Positions 54,052 to 63,214 of a stretch of DNA of 64,000 nucleotides are shown here, piece by piece. How positions within the stretch are numbered: the stretch's first letter is position 1; every line of letters starts with the position of its first letter. This DNA is from Flavobacterium humi (lineage in GTDB: Bacteria; Bacteroidota; Bacteroidia; Flavobacteriales; Flavobacteriaceae). Made by a program: the position numbers and the translations under genes. Location of the stretch: contig NZ_SRLH01000004.1 of NCBI RefSeq assembly GCF_004745595.1, positions 124,001 through 188,000 on the forward strand, in the 5' to 3' direction. Below the pieces are notes generated by a model that ran no database searches, was not told the origin of the DNA, and saw only the letters and a program-made list of their open reading frames with translations.

Positions 54052-54175
54052 AGTTTGTTTAAATTAGTGTGTTTTTTGAGGTTTATTTTGCAAATAAATA
54101 CTTTTTTTTTAAATAATAAACAATTTATCTCTTAATAAATTAAAAAATGTTTTTATTTGCGGAAAAATTATAACT

Positions 54176-54649
54176 ATGAAAAACCTCTACCTTCTTACCC
54201 TACTTATCGGCTTTAATTTAGCGGCCCAAGAGCTGCCGAACCTGAGCCTTCTTAACATTGAAGGGAAATCCGTTTCCTTAAAAAATGACTTTACCGAAAC
54301 TGATAAAATTTATGTCTTTTCCTTCTGGGCGACATGGTGCGGGCCCTGCATCAACGAGCTGGAGGAAATGAACGAGCTTCAGGAAGAATGGAAAAAGAAC
54401 CTTAACCTTGAAATCATAGCGGTTTCCATAGACGATTCGCGCACGCAAAAAAGAGTAAAACCTTTAGTTAAAGGCAAGGAATGGGATTATAATGTGCTTT
54501 TGGATACGAATCAGGATTTCAAACGGGCGATGGCCATCGTAAACCCGCCGTACACTATTGTGGTCAAAAACGGAAAAATCCTATATGTCCAGAATGGTTA
54601 TGTTCCAGGTAGTGAAAAAGAGTTGTATGAAAAACTTAAAACATTATAA
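54176..54649 (+). CDS. TlpA-family thioredoxin-like disulfide reductase
   Basis: A 157-residue periplasmic thioredoxin-like protein with a signal peptide (about 1-18, AAQ) and the motif WATWCGPC (Cys55, Cys58). The cis-proline loop NPPYTIVV follows near residue 123. Members of this family keep substrate cysteines reduced in the envelope. The DUF6029 gene follows after 9 bases, and the Omp28-like gene is divergent. Confidence 0.9.
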   Translation: MKNLYLLTLLIGFNLAAQELPNLSLLNIEGKSVSLKNDFTETDKIYVFSFWATWCGPCINELEEMNELQEEWKKNLNLEIIAVSIDDSRTQKRVKPLVKGKEWDYNVLLDTNQDFKRAMAIVNPPYTIVVKNGKILYVQNGYVPGSEKELYEKLKTL

Positions 54650-54658
54650 ATTTAAGTG

Positions 54659-56323
54659 ATGAAAAACAAAGTTACGGCGCTTTTGATCCTACTATCAACA
54701 GCATTTTACGCGCAGGAAGAAAAAAAAGACTACGGGCATGTGTCCGGAGGTTTCGAATCCAATTCGCAGTGGTACCTGAATGACAAAGGAATGCATACCA
54801 CGCATCCTGAAGATCCTTTCCGGTCTAATAATTACCTGTTTTTAAATTACAATTACAAAAAATGGACGGCAGGCATACAAGGAGAATCGTATGAGCCCAA
54901 CGCCCTTTTAAATTACAATCCGGAATACAAAAAAACCAATGTGTCTACGTATTTCCTTCAATATAAATCAGAGAAATTAGAGGTTACAGCCGGGTATTTC
55001 TATGAGCAATTCGGAAGCGGTTTGGCGCTTAGGAGCTGGGAAGACAGGGCTTTGGGGATCAACAATGCCTTGCGGGGCGGAAGGATTGTCTATTCTCCTG
55101 TGAGCTATCTCTCGTTTACAGGTTTGTACGGCCAGCAGAAAAGCGGTTTTAAGGTTTCTGATGGCAAAATATTCGGGTTCAACTCCGAAATCGGGATTTC
55201 AGACATGTTTAAAATAGAATCTTCCGATGTGACCTTAGGATTAAGTTATGTAGGAAGGGATGAAAAAACAGCTGTTGCCGATCCTAATTTCTCACAGCTG
55301 ACAAACGTATATTCCGGAAGGCTTAATTTCACCCATAACGCTTTTTATTTTTCAACGGAGTTCGATTATAAATCCGAAGATGCCATTGTAGAGGTTCAAA
55401 AGATTGAAAATGATTTTATCAAACCCGGAAGCGCTTTCCTGTTCAATATTGGGTATTCCAAGAAAGGATTCGGGATTGACGGTACTTTCAGAAGGCTTGA
55501 AAACATGAATTTTTTCTCCGAAAGGACCGCCAAAGGAAACCTTTACAATGACAAGATCATTAATTTCATTCCCAGCTTGACCAAACAGCACCATAACAGT
55601 TTGGCCAATATTTATGTATACCAAGCTCAGCCGGGCGTATCATTGCCGGATGAAACCATTATGAAATCAGGTGAAATAGGAGGCCAGGTTGATTTCTTTT
55701 ATAATTTCAAAAAAGAATCTGCCCTAGGCGGTAAAACCGGGACCAAAGTCTCTTTCAACATGTCGAACTGGTACGGATTGGACGGTAAATATTCGTTTGC
55801 AGACCCGAGGGATTACCAGACAGACTTCCTGGCTTTCGGACAAAAATACTTTTCAGACTACAATATTGAAATCGACAAGAAAATCAATGATAAATGGCAT
55901 ACGATTTTCACCTACATCAATCAATATTACAATAAAAAATTCGTGGAGGAAACTTCCGGCCTTGTCAAAACCAATATAGTTTCAGCCGAAACCACCTACA
56001 GGTTTATGGAAGATAAGTCCGTTAGGCTTCTGGCAGAGCATCTTTGGGCCGACAGTGATAAGAAAAACTGGGCGGCTTCCACATTGGAATTCAATGCCAA
56101 TAAGCAATGGTCTTTTTATTGTTCCGACTTGTATAATTACGGAAATGACGATGTGTCCAAAAGAAAGCATTACTACAATGTAGGGACGGCTTTCAGGAGA
56201 AATGCTACAAGGGTATCCTTGAATTACGGTAGGCAAAGAGGCGGTTTGTTGTGCGTAGGCGGCGTCTGCAGGTTCGTTCCGGAAAGCACCGGATTGTCCT
56301 TGTCGCTCAATACGTCTTTTTAA
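54659..56323 (+). CDS. DUF6029-family outer membrane beta-barrel protein
   Basis: A 554-residue exported protein with a signal peptide (about 1-19, FYAQ) and a barrel-like alternation of aromatic and polar residues throughout, matching DUF6029. Function unknown. Two cysteines lie four residues apart near the end (LLCVGGVC, Cys532 and Cys537), in a barrel otherwise poor in Cys, so they may form a disulfide. The ATG at 54659 is chosen over a GTG three bases earlier. Co-transcribed with the TlpA-like gene. Confidence 0.87.
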   Translation: MKNKVTALLILLSTAFYAQEEKKDYGHVSGGFESNSQWYLNDKGMHTTHPEDPFRSNNYLFLNYNYKKWTAGIQGESYEPNALLNYNPEYKKTNVSTYFLQYKSEKLEVTAGYFYEQFGSGLALRSWEDRALGINNALRGGRIVYSPVSYLSFTGLYGQQKSGFKVSDGKIFGFNSEIGISDMFKIESSDVTLGLSYVGRDEKTAVADPNFSQLTNVYSGRLNFTHNAFYFSTEFDYKSEDAIVEVQKIENDFIKPGSAFLFNIGYSKKGFGIDGTFRRLENMNFFSERTAKGNLYNDKIINFIPSLTKQHHNSLANIYVYQAQPGVSLPDETIMKSGEIGGQVDFFYNFKKESALGGKTGTKVSFNMSNWYGLDGKYSFADPRDYQTDFLAFGQKYFSDYNIEIDKKINDKWHTIFTYINQYYNKKFVEETSGLVKTNIVSAETTYRFMEDKSVRLLAEHLWADSDKKNWAASTLEFNANKQWSFYCSDLYNYGNDDVSKRKHYYNVGTAFRRNATRVSLNYGRQRGGLLCVGGVCRFVPESTGLSLSLNTSF

Positions 56324-56335
56324 AACAGAAAATAA

Positions 56336-57109
56336 TTAGGCGCGGATAACGAAATCTTCTTTCCGTTGTTCTGCCCTGAAAAATACAAATCCCCATTGGA
56401 ATGTGTCAATTGTGACCGTTACTTTGGGGTTTTTCTTGATTGTTTCCCAGGCTTCTTCCATTTCTGCAGACCAATGGATGTCATCAAAAATCCATACGGA
56501 ATCGTTGGTGGCACCCGGTAGCAAAAGATCGAAATATGCCAGCGTCGCTTTTTTGGAATGGTTGCCATCAAAGTAAATAAGCTCCCAGTTGCAATTTTTG
56601 GCTGCAGTTTCAAGGTAACTGGTGAATTCTGCCGTTACAGTTTCGATGTTATTGAGGCCAAATGTTTCAAACTGGTTTTTGGCTACAGCCGAAGTGTTTT
56701 TACAGCCTTCCACCGTAGTGATTTGTGAGGTTTCGTTCCCCAGAGATAATGCAGCGGTCGCCAACCCGAGGGAAGTCCCAATCTCCAAAACAGACTGTGG
56801 CTGGAAATAATGGGCAACGCGGTATAATAATTCGGCCCGTTTGGGCGTGATCCCGGCGGTTTGGGCAATTTTAGCAATCTGGCGGGTGTTTGACCGGAAC
56901 ACTTTGGAACCGGCACCGAAATCGGTCACTTCAATCGTATTTTTATTTTGAAGCAAGGCTTTCCTGTAACCTTTTAAGTCAGAATATGCTTTTTTTGGTT
57001 TTTTGCCATAAAAACATTTGGTCACCAGGTCAAATACAAACGGGGAATGCACCCCATGTTCGTTTTTGGAGTGCCAAAGGAATCGTATGTAGGATTTGAT
57101 TTGGTTCAT
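56336..57109 (-). CDS. Class I SAM-dependent methyltransferase (O-methyltransferase-like)
   Basis: A 257-residue methyltransferase. The SAM-binding motif I is VLEIGTSLGLATAALSLG (about 115-132), with TVEGC and LIYFDGNHSKKATLAYF further on, as in catechol O-methyltransferase-like enzymes. The substrate is unknown. It converges with the DUF6029 gene, with only 12 bases between stops. Confidence 0.88.
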   Translation of the reverse strand: MNQIKSYIRFLWHSKNEHGVHSPFVFDLVTKCFYGKKPKKAYSDLKGYRKALLQNKNTIEVTDFGAGSKVFRSNTRQIAKIAQTAGITPKRAELLYRVAHYFQPQSVLEIGTSLGLATAALSLGNETSQITTVEGCKNTSAVAKNQFETFGLNNIETVTAEFTSYLETAAKNCNWELIYFDGNHSKKATLAYFDLLLPGATNDSVWIFDDIHWSAEMEEAWETIKKNPKVTVTIDTFQWGFVFFRAEQRKEDFVIRA

Positions 57110-57139
57110 GTGTTTAGTTTTCAGTCTCGGTCTCGGTTT

Positions 57140-57502
57140 TCAGTTATTTTCAGTGCAGCCAAATTTTTCAGGATTGTTAATCATATAGTTGATTAGTTTT
57201 CCAATTTCTATATTTTGGGAGCTTAGTTTCTCAAAAGCTTCAATCGTAATATAATTACATTTTAAAGCAAATTCCAACCATACATTTGTTTCTGAATTTT
57301 CAGCATCGCTGTCTGTTAATTTGCTGATGAAATGATTCACATATCTCCTTTTCCTATAGGCTTCGGCCATATTTGCACAAACGCTTCTTGAAGAACGCCT
57401 GATTTGATCTGTTAATGAATATTTTTCGTCATTAGGGAAATTTTTAGAAATATTGAATACTTCCATAGCTTTTTGATAGGCTAATAATCCTCTGAAATCC
57501 AT
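57140..57502 (-). CDS. Four-helix-bundle protein (23S rRNA intervening-sequence protein family)
   Basis: A 120-residue helical protein with the pattern LLAYQKAMEVFNISKNFP, SLTDQIRRSSRSVCANMAEAYR and a long final helix. It belongs to the family named after proteins encoded in 23S rRNA intervening sequences. Here it stands alone between a methyltransferase and an ABC-F gene, with no rRNA nearby. Such free-standing copies are common in Bacteroidetes; their role is unknown. Confidence 0.88.
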   Translation of the reverse strand: MDFRGLLAYQKAMEVFNISKNFPNDEKYSLTDQIRRSSRSVCANMAEAYRKRRYVNHFISKLTDSDAENSETNVWLEFALKCNYITIEAFEKLSSQNIEIGKLINYMINNPEKFGCTENN

Positions 57503-57558
57503 TATTGTGGCTTATAATTTTATGACTGAAAACTGAAACTAAAAACTGTGACTGAACA

Positions 57559-59418
57559 CTACTCAATCTTACTCGAAAGATCAAACCAGCGTTCTTCTTT
57601 TTCTTCCAGTTTTTGGATGACAGCCTGCAATTCATTGGCTTTTTTCTCAATATCGGCATCTGCGACTTTCCCGTCCGAAAACAATTGCTCGATTTCCTTC
57701 TTCTTCAATTCCAGTTCCTTGATTTCCTTTTCGATTTTTTGGAATTCCTTCTGTTCGTTAAAGCTCAGCCCGGAAGTATTGTTTTGCTGTTTCCAGTCTT
57801 TCTTTTCGGCTTTATTCTCTTCTTTTTGCGCCACATCGGCACTATCTTCATACGCCCTGAAATCAGAATAATTCCCGGGGAAGTTTTCAATTTCACCCTG
57901 GCCCCTGAAAACAAACAAGTGATCCACGATCTTGTCCATAAAATAACGGTCATGCGAAACAACCAGCAAGCATCCCGGATAATCCAGAAGGAAGCTCTCC
58001 AGGACATTCAGGGTCACAATATCCAAATCGTTTGTAGGTTCGTCCAGGATTAAAAAGTTCGGGTTTTGGATTAAAACCGTACACAAATACAAACGCTTCA
58101 ATTCGCCACCGCTTAGTTTTTCGACATAATCGTATTGTTTTTTGGAATCAAAAAGGAAACGTTCCAGTAATTGCGATGCTGAAATAATCCTTCCTTTGGC
58201 TAGCGGGATATATTCTCCATATTCCTTGATGATATCGATAACCCTTTGCCCGGGTTTCGGATTGATACCGCTTTGGGTATAATAACCTATTTTGATGGTG
58301 TCGCCCACAATTACTTTCCCGCCGTCAAGCGGAAGGGTTCCGGTGAGCAAATTCAGGAATGTAGATTTGCCAGTCCCGTTTTTGCCAATGATCCCAATAC
58401 GGGCGCCACGCTGGAAATCGAAAGTGAAATTGTCTAAAATAACATGGTCGCCAAACCTTTTTGAGATTTTATGAAGTTCGATAATCTTACTGCCCATACG
58501 CTCCATATTGATTTCCAGTTCGACCACATTTTCTTTGCGGCGGCTTTCGGCTTTTTGCTTGATAACGTAAAAATCATCCTGGCGCGACTTTGATTTGGTC
58601 GTTCGGGCTTTGGGCTGGCGGCGCATCCATTCCAATTCTTTCTTAAAAAGGTTTTGGGCTTTGTCTATGCTCGAATTTTCAGAAGCGATGCGTTCCTCTT
58701 TTTTCTCCAGGTAATAGGAATAGTTCCCTTTGTACTGGTATAATTTCCCGTTGTCCAGCTCGATGATTTCGTTGCAGACACGTTCCAGGAAGAAACGGTC
58801 GTGCGTGACCATAAACAACGTAATATTTTCTTTGGCAAAATAACTTTCCAGCCATTCAATCATCTCCAGGTCTAGGTGGTTTGTCGGCTCGTCAAGGATT
58901 AGTAAATCAGGGCGGTTGATCAGGATAATGGCTAACGAAAGCCTTTTTTTCTGCCCTCCGGAAAGGTTTTTTACCTTCAGTTTGAAGTCTTCGAGTTTGA
59001 GTTTGAACAAAATCTGTTTGAACTGCGTTTCAAAATCCCAGGCATTATGACGGTCCATGTCATCAAAGGCCTTCTGGTATGCTTCTTCGTCTTCCGGGTG
59101 CTCCAAGGCTTTTTCGTAACGTTCAATGACTTTCAAAACCTCATTATCGGAAGCAAAAATGCTTTCTTCAATAGTTAATTCGTCCTGTAAATTATGGTCT
59201 TGCGATAAAAATGCCATCCTGATATCCTTTCGGACTACCACCTGACCGGTATCCGGTTCGTCTTCGCCATTGATGATCTTCATGATGCAGGTTTTCCCCG
59301 AACCATTTTTGGCAATAAAAGCGATTTTCTGGTCTTTGTTGATGCCAAAGGAAATGTTTTCAAACAGCGTACGCTCTCCAAAGGATTTCGATATATTTTC
59401 GACTGATAAGTAATTCAC
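57559..59418 (-). CDS. ABC-F family ATPase (Uup/EttA-like)
   Basis: A 619-residue soluble protein with two ABC ATPase domains and no membrane part. Walker A motifs are AKNGSGKT and GKNGTGKST, signatures LSGGQKKRLSLA and LSGGELKRLYLC. The inter-domain linker (about 250-315) and the C-terminal coiled coil (about 545-619) resemble Uup, which acts on the ribosome or on branched DNA. The start is a GTG at 59418 (VNYLSVENISKSFG), the point where family similarity begins; the in-frame sequence upstream to 59550 is unlike protein. Confidence 0.9.
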   Translation of the reverse strand: MNYLSVENISKSFGERTLFENISFGINKDQKIAFIAKNGSGKTCIMKIINGEDEPDTGQVVVRKDIRMAFLSQDHNLQDELTIEESIFASDNEVLKVIERYEKALEHPEDEEAYQKAFDDMDRHNAWDFETQFKQILFKLKLEDFKLKVKNLSGGQKKRLSLAIILINRPDLLILDEPTNHLDLEMIEWLESYFAKENITLFMVTHDRFFLERVCNEIIELDNGKLYQYKGNYSYYLEKKEERIASENSSIDKAQNLFKKELEWMRRQPKARTTKSKSRQDDFYVIKQKAESRRKENVVELEINMERMGSKIIELHKISKRFGDHVILDNFTFDFQRGARIGIIGKNGTGKSTFLNLLTGTLPLDGGKVIVGDTIKIGYYTQSGINPKPGQRVIDIIKEYGEYIPLAKGRIISASQLLERFLFDSKKQYDYVEKLSGGELKRLYLCTVLIQNPNFLILDEPTNDLDIVTLNVLESFLLDYPGCLLVVSHDRYFMDKIVDHLFVFRGQGEIENFPGNYSDFRAYEDSADVAQKEENKAEKKDWKQQNNTSGLSFNEQKEFQKIEKEIKELELKKKEIEQLFSDGKVADADIEKKANELQAVIQKLEEKEERWFDLSSKIE

Positions 59419-59581
59419 AACGGTAATTTTTGGCAAAAATAGGTCTTTTGTTTTGTACTTGCGAAGAACTGGGCAATCTTTTAACCGATACAGGACGGCA
59501 AAGCGGTAAAAAGGAAATAATACCGCCGTTTTTGGGATTCCGGACGTCAAACAACACGTCTTAATAGTAAGTGAAGGAAAT

Positions 59582-59617
59582 AAAAAAGCATTTCCAAGGT
59601 AACCCTTAAAAATGCTT
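59582..59617 (-). terminator. Terminator of the ATP-grasp/oxidase pair
   Basis: On the minus strand AAGCATTT pairs with AAATGCTT and is followed by TTTTTTA. It lies downstream of the oxidoreductase gene. Confidence 0.75.
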
Positions 59618-59639
59618 GATAAAATGCTGTGGATTGTTT

Positions 59640-60755
59640 TTATTCTGCGTAAACGGAAGATGCTTTTTTCCTATCCGCATACATTTTGTAGTTGATCATG
59701 GCAACGACTTCTTCTGCACAACCCCACGAAAAGGTAACGCCAGCACCGCCATGGCCATAATTGTGGATAATAGATGTGTCAATTTCCCAGTCCAGGCGCA
59801 CGTTCCCTTTTCTGAAAGGCCGTAGCCCAACCCGAACCGGTTCGGTTTCATCCAGTTCAGCATTTTCAAGGTACGGAAGGAAATTTTTGGAACGTTCGAA
59901 CATTTGCCTTACTGGCTCGTAATTGTCCAGGTTTATATCGGTGCCCCATTCGCCTTCTTCGGCCAAAGCCCCCAGGATAACATGGTTTTCGCCTCTCGGG
60001 ACAATAAATACAATGTCCTGTTCCCTGGTTTTTTCGTCAAAAGAAACGCAGTATGCTTTATCCAGCACCGGAAATCCAGCGCCATTGTTTTTAATCCGTA
60101 CCAAAGCGCCCCGCAAAGGATACATGTCTTCATTGGCCAGTTTTATGGAGCCAAGGCCCGAACAGTTTACGATATACTCGCAGTTATATTGCTCCAGTAG
60201 TATTTGTTCTATATCCGAGAGCGTTTCGGTGATTTCGGACTGAAGTACTTCTACACCTAAATCAAGTACTTCTTTCAGTAGCCATTCCATGTAAATGTCA
60301 GTATCTACCATGGGAGCTTCGTGGCAATAGGCGTCTACCATTCCTGTTTTAGGATTGATGCCTTCGCGTTCAATTAAAGAAGCATCGTGACGGAAGCCCT
60401 TGACTTTGGTTTTCAATTCATTCATCTTATGCAGATGGAAATCATTGTTTTGGACAAAATCCTTAAAAAAGAAGAAAACATCCCTGATGTAAACGCCCGT
60501 TTCCTTGTTTTGTGCCAATTCGTAAAATTTATCATAACTGGTCATGCACCATTCCTTTGATCTTTCCAGGGAAATCAGGTCGCTGTGGTACCCGCAGACC
60601 GCTGGAGGCCATTCCCACAAAGCCCCGGCAACATTAGAGGTAATATTAGGAGAGAAATCTTTGGAAAGGACAGTAACTCCATATCCTTCCCGGGCTAAAC
60701 AAAGGGCGGTAGTAAGGCCGCTGACACCAGCCCCGATAATTAGAATTTTTGACAT
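59640..60755 (-). CDS. FAD-dependent oxidoreductase, D-amino-acid-oxidase-like
   Basis: A 371-residue flavoenzyme of the DAO fold. The FAD-binding motif is IIGAGVSGL (6-14), followed by the long VTVLSKDFSPNITSNVAGA, which contains the second segment. C-terminal motifs VRVGLRPFRKGNVRLDWE and NYGHGGAGVTFSWG are characteristic of D-amino-acid and D-aspartate oxidases (Arg for the substrate carboxylate). Likely reaction: oxidative deamination of a D-amino acid to a keto acid with peroxide. It overlaps the ATP-grasp gene start region by 16 bases. Confidence 0.87.
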   Translation of the reverse strand: MSKILIIGAGVSGLTTALCLAREGYGVTVLSKDFSPNITSNVAGALWEWPPAVCGYHSDLISLERSKEWCMTSYDKFYELAQNKETGVYIRDVFFFFKDFVQNNDFHLHKMNELKTKVKGFRHDASLIEREGINPKTGMVDAYCHEAPMVDTDIYMEWLLKEVLDLGVEVLQSEITETLSDIEQILLEQYNCEYIVNCSGLGSIKLANEDMYPLRGALVRIKNNGAGFPVLDKAYCVSFDEKTREQDIVFIVPRGENHVILGALAEEGEWGTDINLDNYEPVRQMFERSKNFLPYLENAELDETEPVRVGLRPFRKGNVRLDWEIDTSIIHNYGHGGAGVTFSWGCAEEVVAMINYKMYADRKKASSVYAE

Positions 60756-61744
60756 GTTTCTTGGTTTAATTGGATTTCGTTATACAGTTTTTTGAAGGAA
60801 ATAGGATGGAAGCCCCTTTTTTGGTTCTGACGGCTTATCTTATAAATTAATTTCCAGTGTGTAGTTAAGTCGGAATAGGTTTTCAGGAAAGAATAAGCTG
60901 GATCGAAAATGTGGATAGGCTGGCTTCCCACGCCATTGATTTCCAGTATTTTAATGTTATTTCCGCTAATCAGGTCCTCCACACTGTTGGCCTTGACATC
61001 GTACCGCCCAAAATAAAAACCTTCAATCTGGGCGGATATTTTGCTAAATGTAGCCAGGAGTTCCGGGCTGTTGATATGGTTGTAATTCCTGAAAACACAT
61101 TGCCTGTTGCGATGGGCAATGTATTCCAAGGGCAGGTATTCACCTTTTTCCAAAATGGTCCCGGTGTTGATTTTACCGAGGTTTTCAAAGGACAGGTTGC
61201 CATATTTGGATTCAATAAGGTCTTTTATGGTATGGATGCCATCGCCCTTGATATTTGGGATTTCCTTGAGCGTGACAGAAGTAATGCCTTCTTCTTTCGT
61301 ATTGGGCAAACGGTAATACAAAACCCCGAATTCCAGTGGATAATCAATAAATTCCTGAAGGATTACATCGGAAGGGTTTTTCTCCAGTTGCCTCGCCAGT
61401 TCCCGTTCGTTATGCACTTTGACGACACCTTTTCCCCGTTCGCCCACATTCGGTTTGAAGATGAGCGGGAAAACCATTTTTTTGCGCTGCAATTCGGAAA
61501 GGACGGCTTCAAAAGAGCGCATCTGGCTGATATACAAATACTCGGGAATGAGTTTTGCATCGATGTCTTTGATATAATCTGTTTTGGAATCATTTACAAA
61601 TCCTCCTGTGTGAATCGCCGGGTTGGTGTTGGTGAAAAAAGCAAGCGATAACCTCCGCAGGCTCAAGTAGAGGTAGCATGGTACGATAGGAAGATGGAAA
61701 AACCAGATTGGGAAACCCGGATGCATAAGTAATTTTTTTACCAT
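60740..61744 (-). CDS. ATP-grasp-type ligase of unknown substrate
   Basis: A 334-residue protein with an ATP-grasp fold (KPNVGERGKGVVKV about 114-127 as the glycine-rich loop; GRYDVKA and KILEINGVG as metal-binding segments). Related proteins are annotated as D-Ala-D-Ala ligase-like, but the N-terminal substrate-binding half, MVKKLLMHPGFPIWFFHLPIVPCYLYL, is unlike that of Ddl, so the substrate is open. It shares a minus-strand operon with a D-amino-acid-oxidase-like enzyme, and the coding sequences overlap by 16 bases. Confidence 0.78.
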   Translation of the reverse strand: MVKKLLMHPGFPIWFFHLPIVPCYLYLSLRRLSLAFFTNTNPAIHTGGFVNDSKTDYIKDIDAKLIPEYLYISQMRSFEAVLSELQRKKMVFPLIFKPNVGERGKGVVKVHNERELARQLEKNPSDVILQEFIDYPLEFGVLYYRLPNTKEEGITSVTLKEIPNIKGDGIHTIKDLIESKYGNLSFENLGKINTGTILEKGEYLPLEYIAHRNRQCVFRNYNHINSPELLATFSKISAQIEGFYFGRYDVKANSVEDLISGNNIKILEINGVGSQPIHIFDPAYSFLKTYSDLTTHWKLIYKISRQNQKRGFHPISFKKLYNEIQLNQETCQKF

Positions 61745-61957
61745 AGAATGAATGGTTTAGTGTTTTTGGTATCGATAAAAATTAAGAAAATATTTACAAA
61801 AATATAATTTATAAAATAACATGCAATAGGTAGTTTTACTTGTTTTTTTATGAAAAAAGTGCTATATTTTGCTTTTGCCTCAAACGGATACTATCGAAGT
61901 GCTGGCAGAAAGAAGCCGCTACGCCTGGTTTTGTTTTAAAAAAAGGAAAAAACCAAT

Positions 61958-61965
61958 TATATTTG
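61958..61965 (+). promoter_or_regulatory. -7 box very close to the glycosyltransferase start
   Basis: TATATTTG fits TAnnTTTG and ends only four bases before the ATG at 61970. If used, transcription would start at or just beside the start codon. Confidence 0.45.
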
Positions 61966-61969
61966 CTCA

Positions 61970-63130
61970 ATGCAATTATCCGTCATCATCCTCAATTATA
62001 ATGTCCGTTATTTCCTGGAACAATGTGTCCTGAGCGTTCAAAAAGCACTCTCAAGCATAGATGGGGAAATCATTGTCGTCGATAATTTCTCGCAGGATGG
62101 CAGCTGTGAAATGATCAGGGAACGTTTCCCGGAAGTCCTTCTTATTGATAACAAGGCTAATTTCGGTTTCCCGAAAGGCAACAATATGGGTGTAGCCGAA
62201 GCTTCAGGAGAATATATCTGCATACTGAATCCTGATACGGTCGTTGCCGAAGATACTTTTGAAAAAATGCTGGCATTCGCACAAACCAAACCCGACTTGG
62301 GCATTGCAGGCTGCAAACTCATAGACGGCACCGGTAATTTCCTGCCCGAATGCAAGCGTGGCGTACCGACACCATGGGTAGCAGCCACAAAAATCTTCGG
62401 TTTGTATAAGTTTTTTCCAAAAAACAGCTTGTTCAATAAGTACTACGCACAGCATCTTTCCGAAAACGAAACCGGCAAGGTCGATATCCTGGTAGGGGCC
62501 TTTATGGTTATGAAAAGGGAATTGTACCTGCAGGTTGGAGGCTTTGACGAAAACTGTTTCATGTATTCCGACGATATCGATTTGAGTTATATGATCCTAA
62601 AGTCCGGGAAGTCAAATTATTATTTCCACCAAACATCAGTCATTCATTATAAAGGAGAAAGCACCGTGCGTGACGGAATGTACATGAAACGTTTCAGGGA
62701 AGCCATGCAGTTTTTCTATAAAAAGCATTTTAAAAGTGCTTTTGCTTTTGATGCTTTGATGCGGCTGGGCAGTTTCTTTTTCGCATTGGCAAAGAAAAGC
62801 CAGGCCAGGCAAATGGCATTACATGCAGACACCTATGTACTGTTTTCCGATAACCCAAAGCTGAAAAACAAAATAGAAAAACGGCTCCAAAAAAAGCTGA
62901 AATGGTTTACGGATATTAACAGAAATACGTTATTTTCGCAATCGGATTTCAAAAAAGGGACAACCGAAATCCTGCTGGACAACGGCAGTTTTACTTTCCG
63001 GGAAATTATAGGTTTTTTGGAGGAATACAAAAATAAAGATTACACTTTTAAGATCATTCCCGGCAAAACTTCCTTTATGATCGGAAGCAATAGCAGTAAT
63101 GATCGGGGTCAAATTATCGAAATCGAGTAA
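61970..63130 (+). CDS. Glycosyltransferase family 2 protein
   Basis: A 386-residue glycosyltransferase with a GT-A fold. The opening MQLSVIILNYNVRYFLEQC, the VVDNFSQDGS loop and the ILNPDTVV metal-binding motif mark a family 2 enzyme; GGFDENCFMYSDDIDLSYMI resembles rhamnosyl- and similar transferases. The last 100 residues (after about 285) form an extra region with no family I recognise. Probably soluble or peripherally bound, acting in surface polysaccharide assembly. No other glycan gene is adjacent. Confidence 0.9.
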   Translation: MQLSVIILNYNVRYFLEQCVLSVQKALSSIDGEIIVVDNFSQDGSCEMIRERFPEVLLIDNKANFGFPKGNNMGVAEASGEYICILNPDTVVAEDTFEKMLAFAQTKPDLGIAGCKLIDGTGNFLPECKRGVPTPWVAATKIFGLYKFFPKNSLFNKYYAQHLSENETGKVDILVGAFMVMKRELYLQVGGFDENCFMYSDDIDLSYMILKSGKSNYYFHQTSVIHYKGESTVRDGMYMKRFREAMQFFYKKHFKSAFAFDALMRLGSFFFALAKKSQARQMALHADTYVLFSDNPKLKNKIEKRLQKKLKWFTDINRNTLFSQSDFKKGTTEILLDNGSFTFREIIGFLEEYKNKDYTFKIIPGKTSFMIGSNSSNDRGQIIEIE

Positions 63131-63214
63131 AAAAATGCATTTTGCGAAATTTATATTTGAAATAATTGTTAATTTTGCAAACCAAATACGAAAACACAAC
63201 TTTAGTTTAAAGAT

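Noticed and set aside
57140-57502. The four-helix-bundle gene as evidence of a nearby 23S rRNA
   Set aside because: Flanking DNA is protein-coding; free-standing copies of this family are common.
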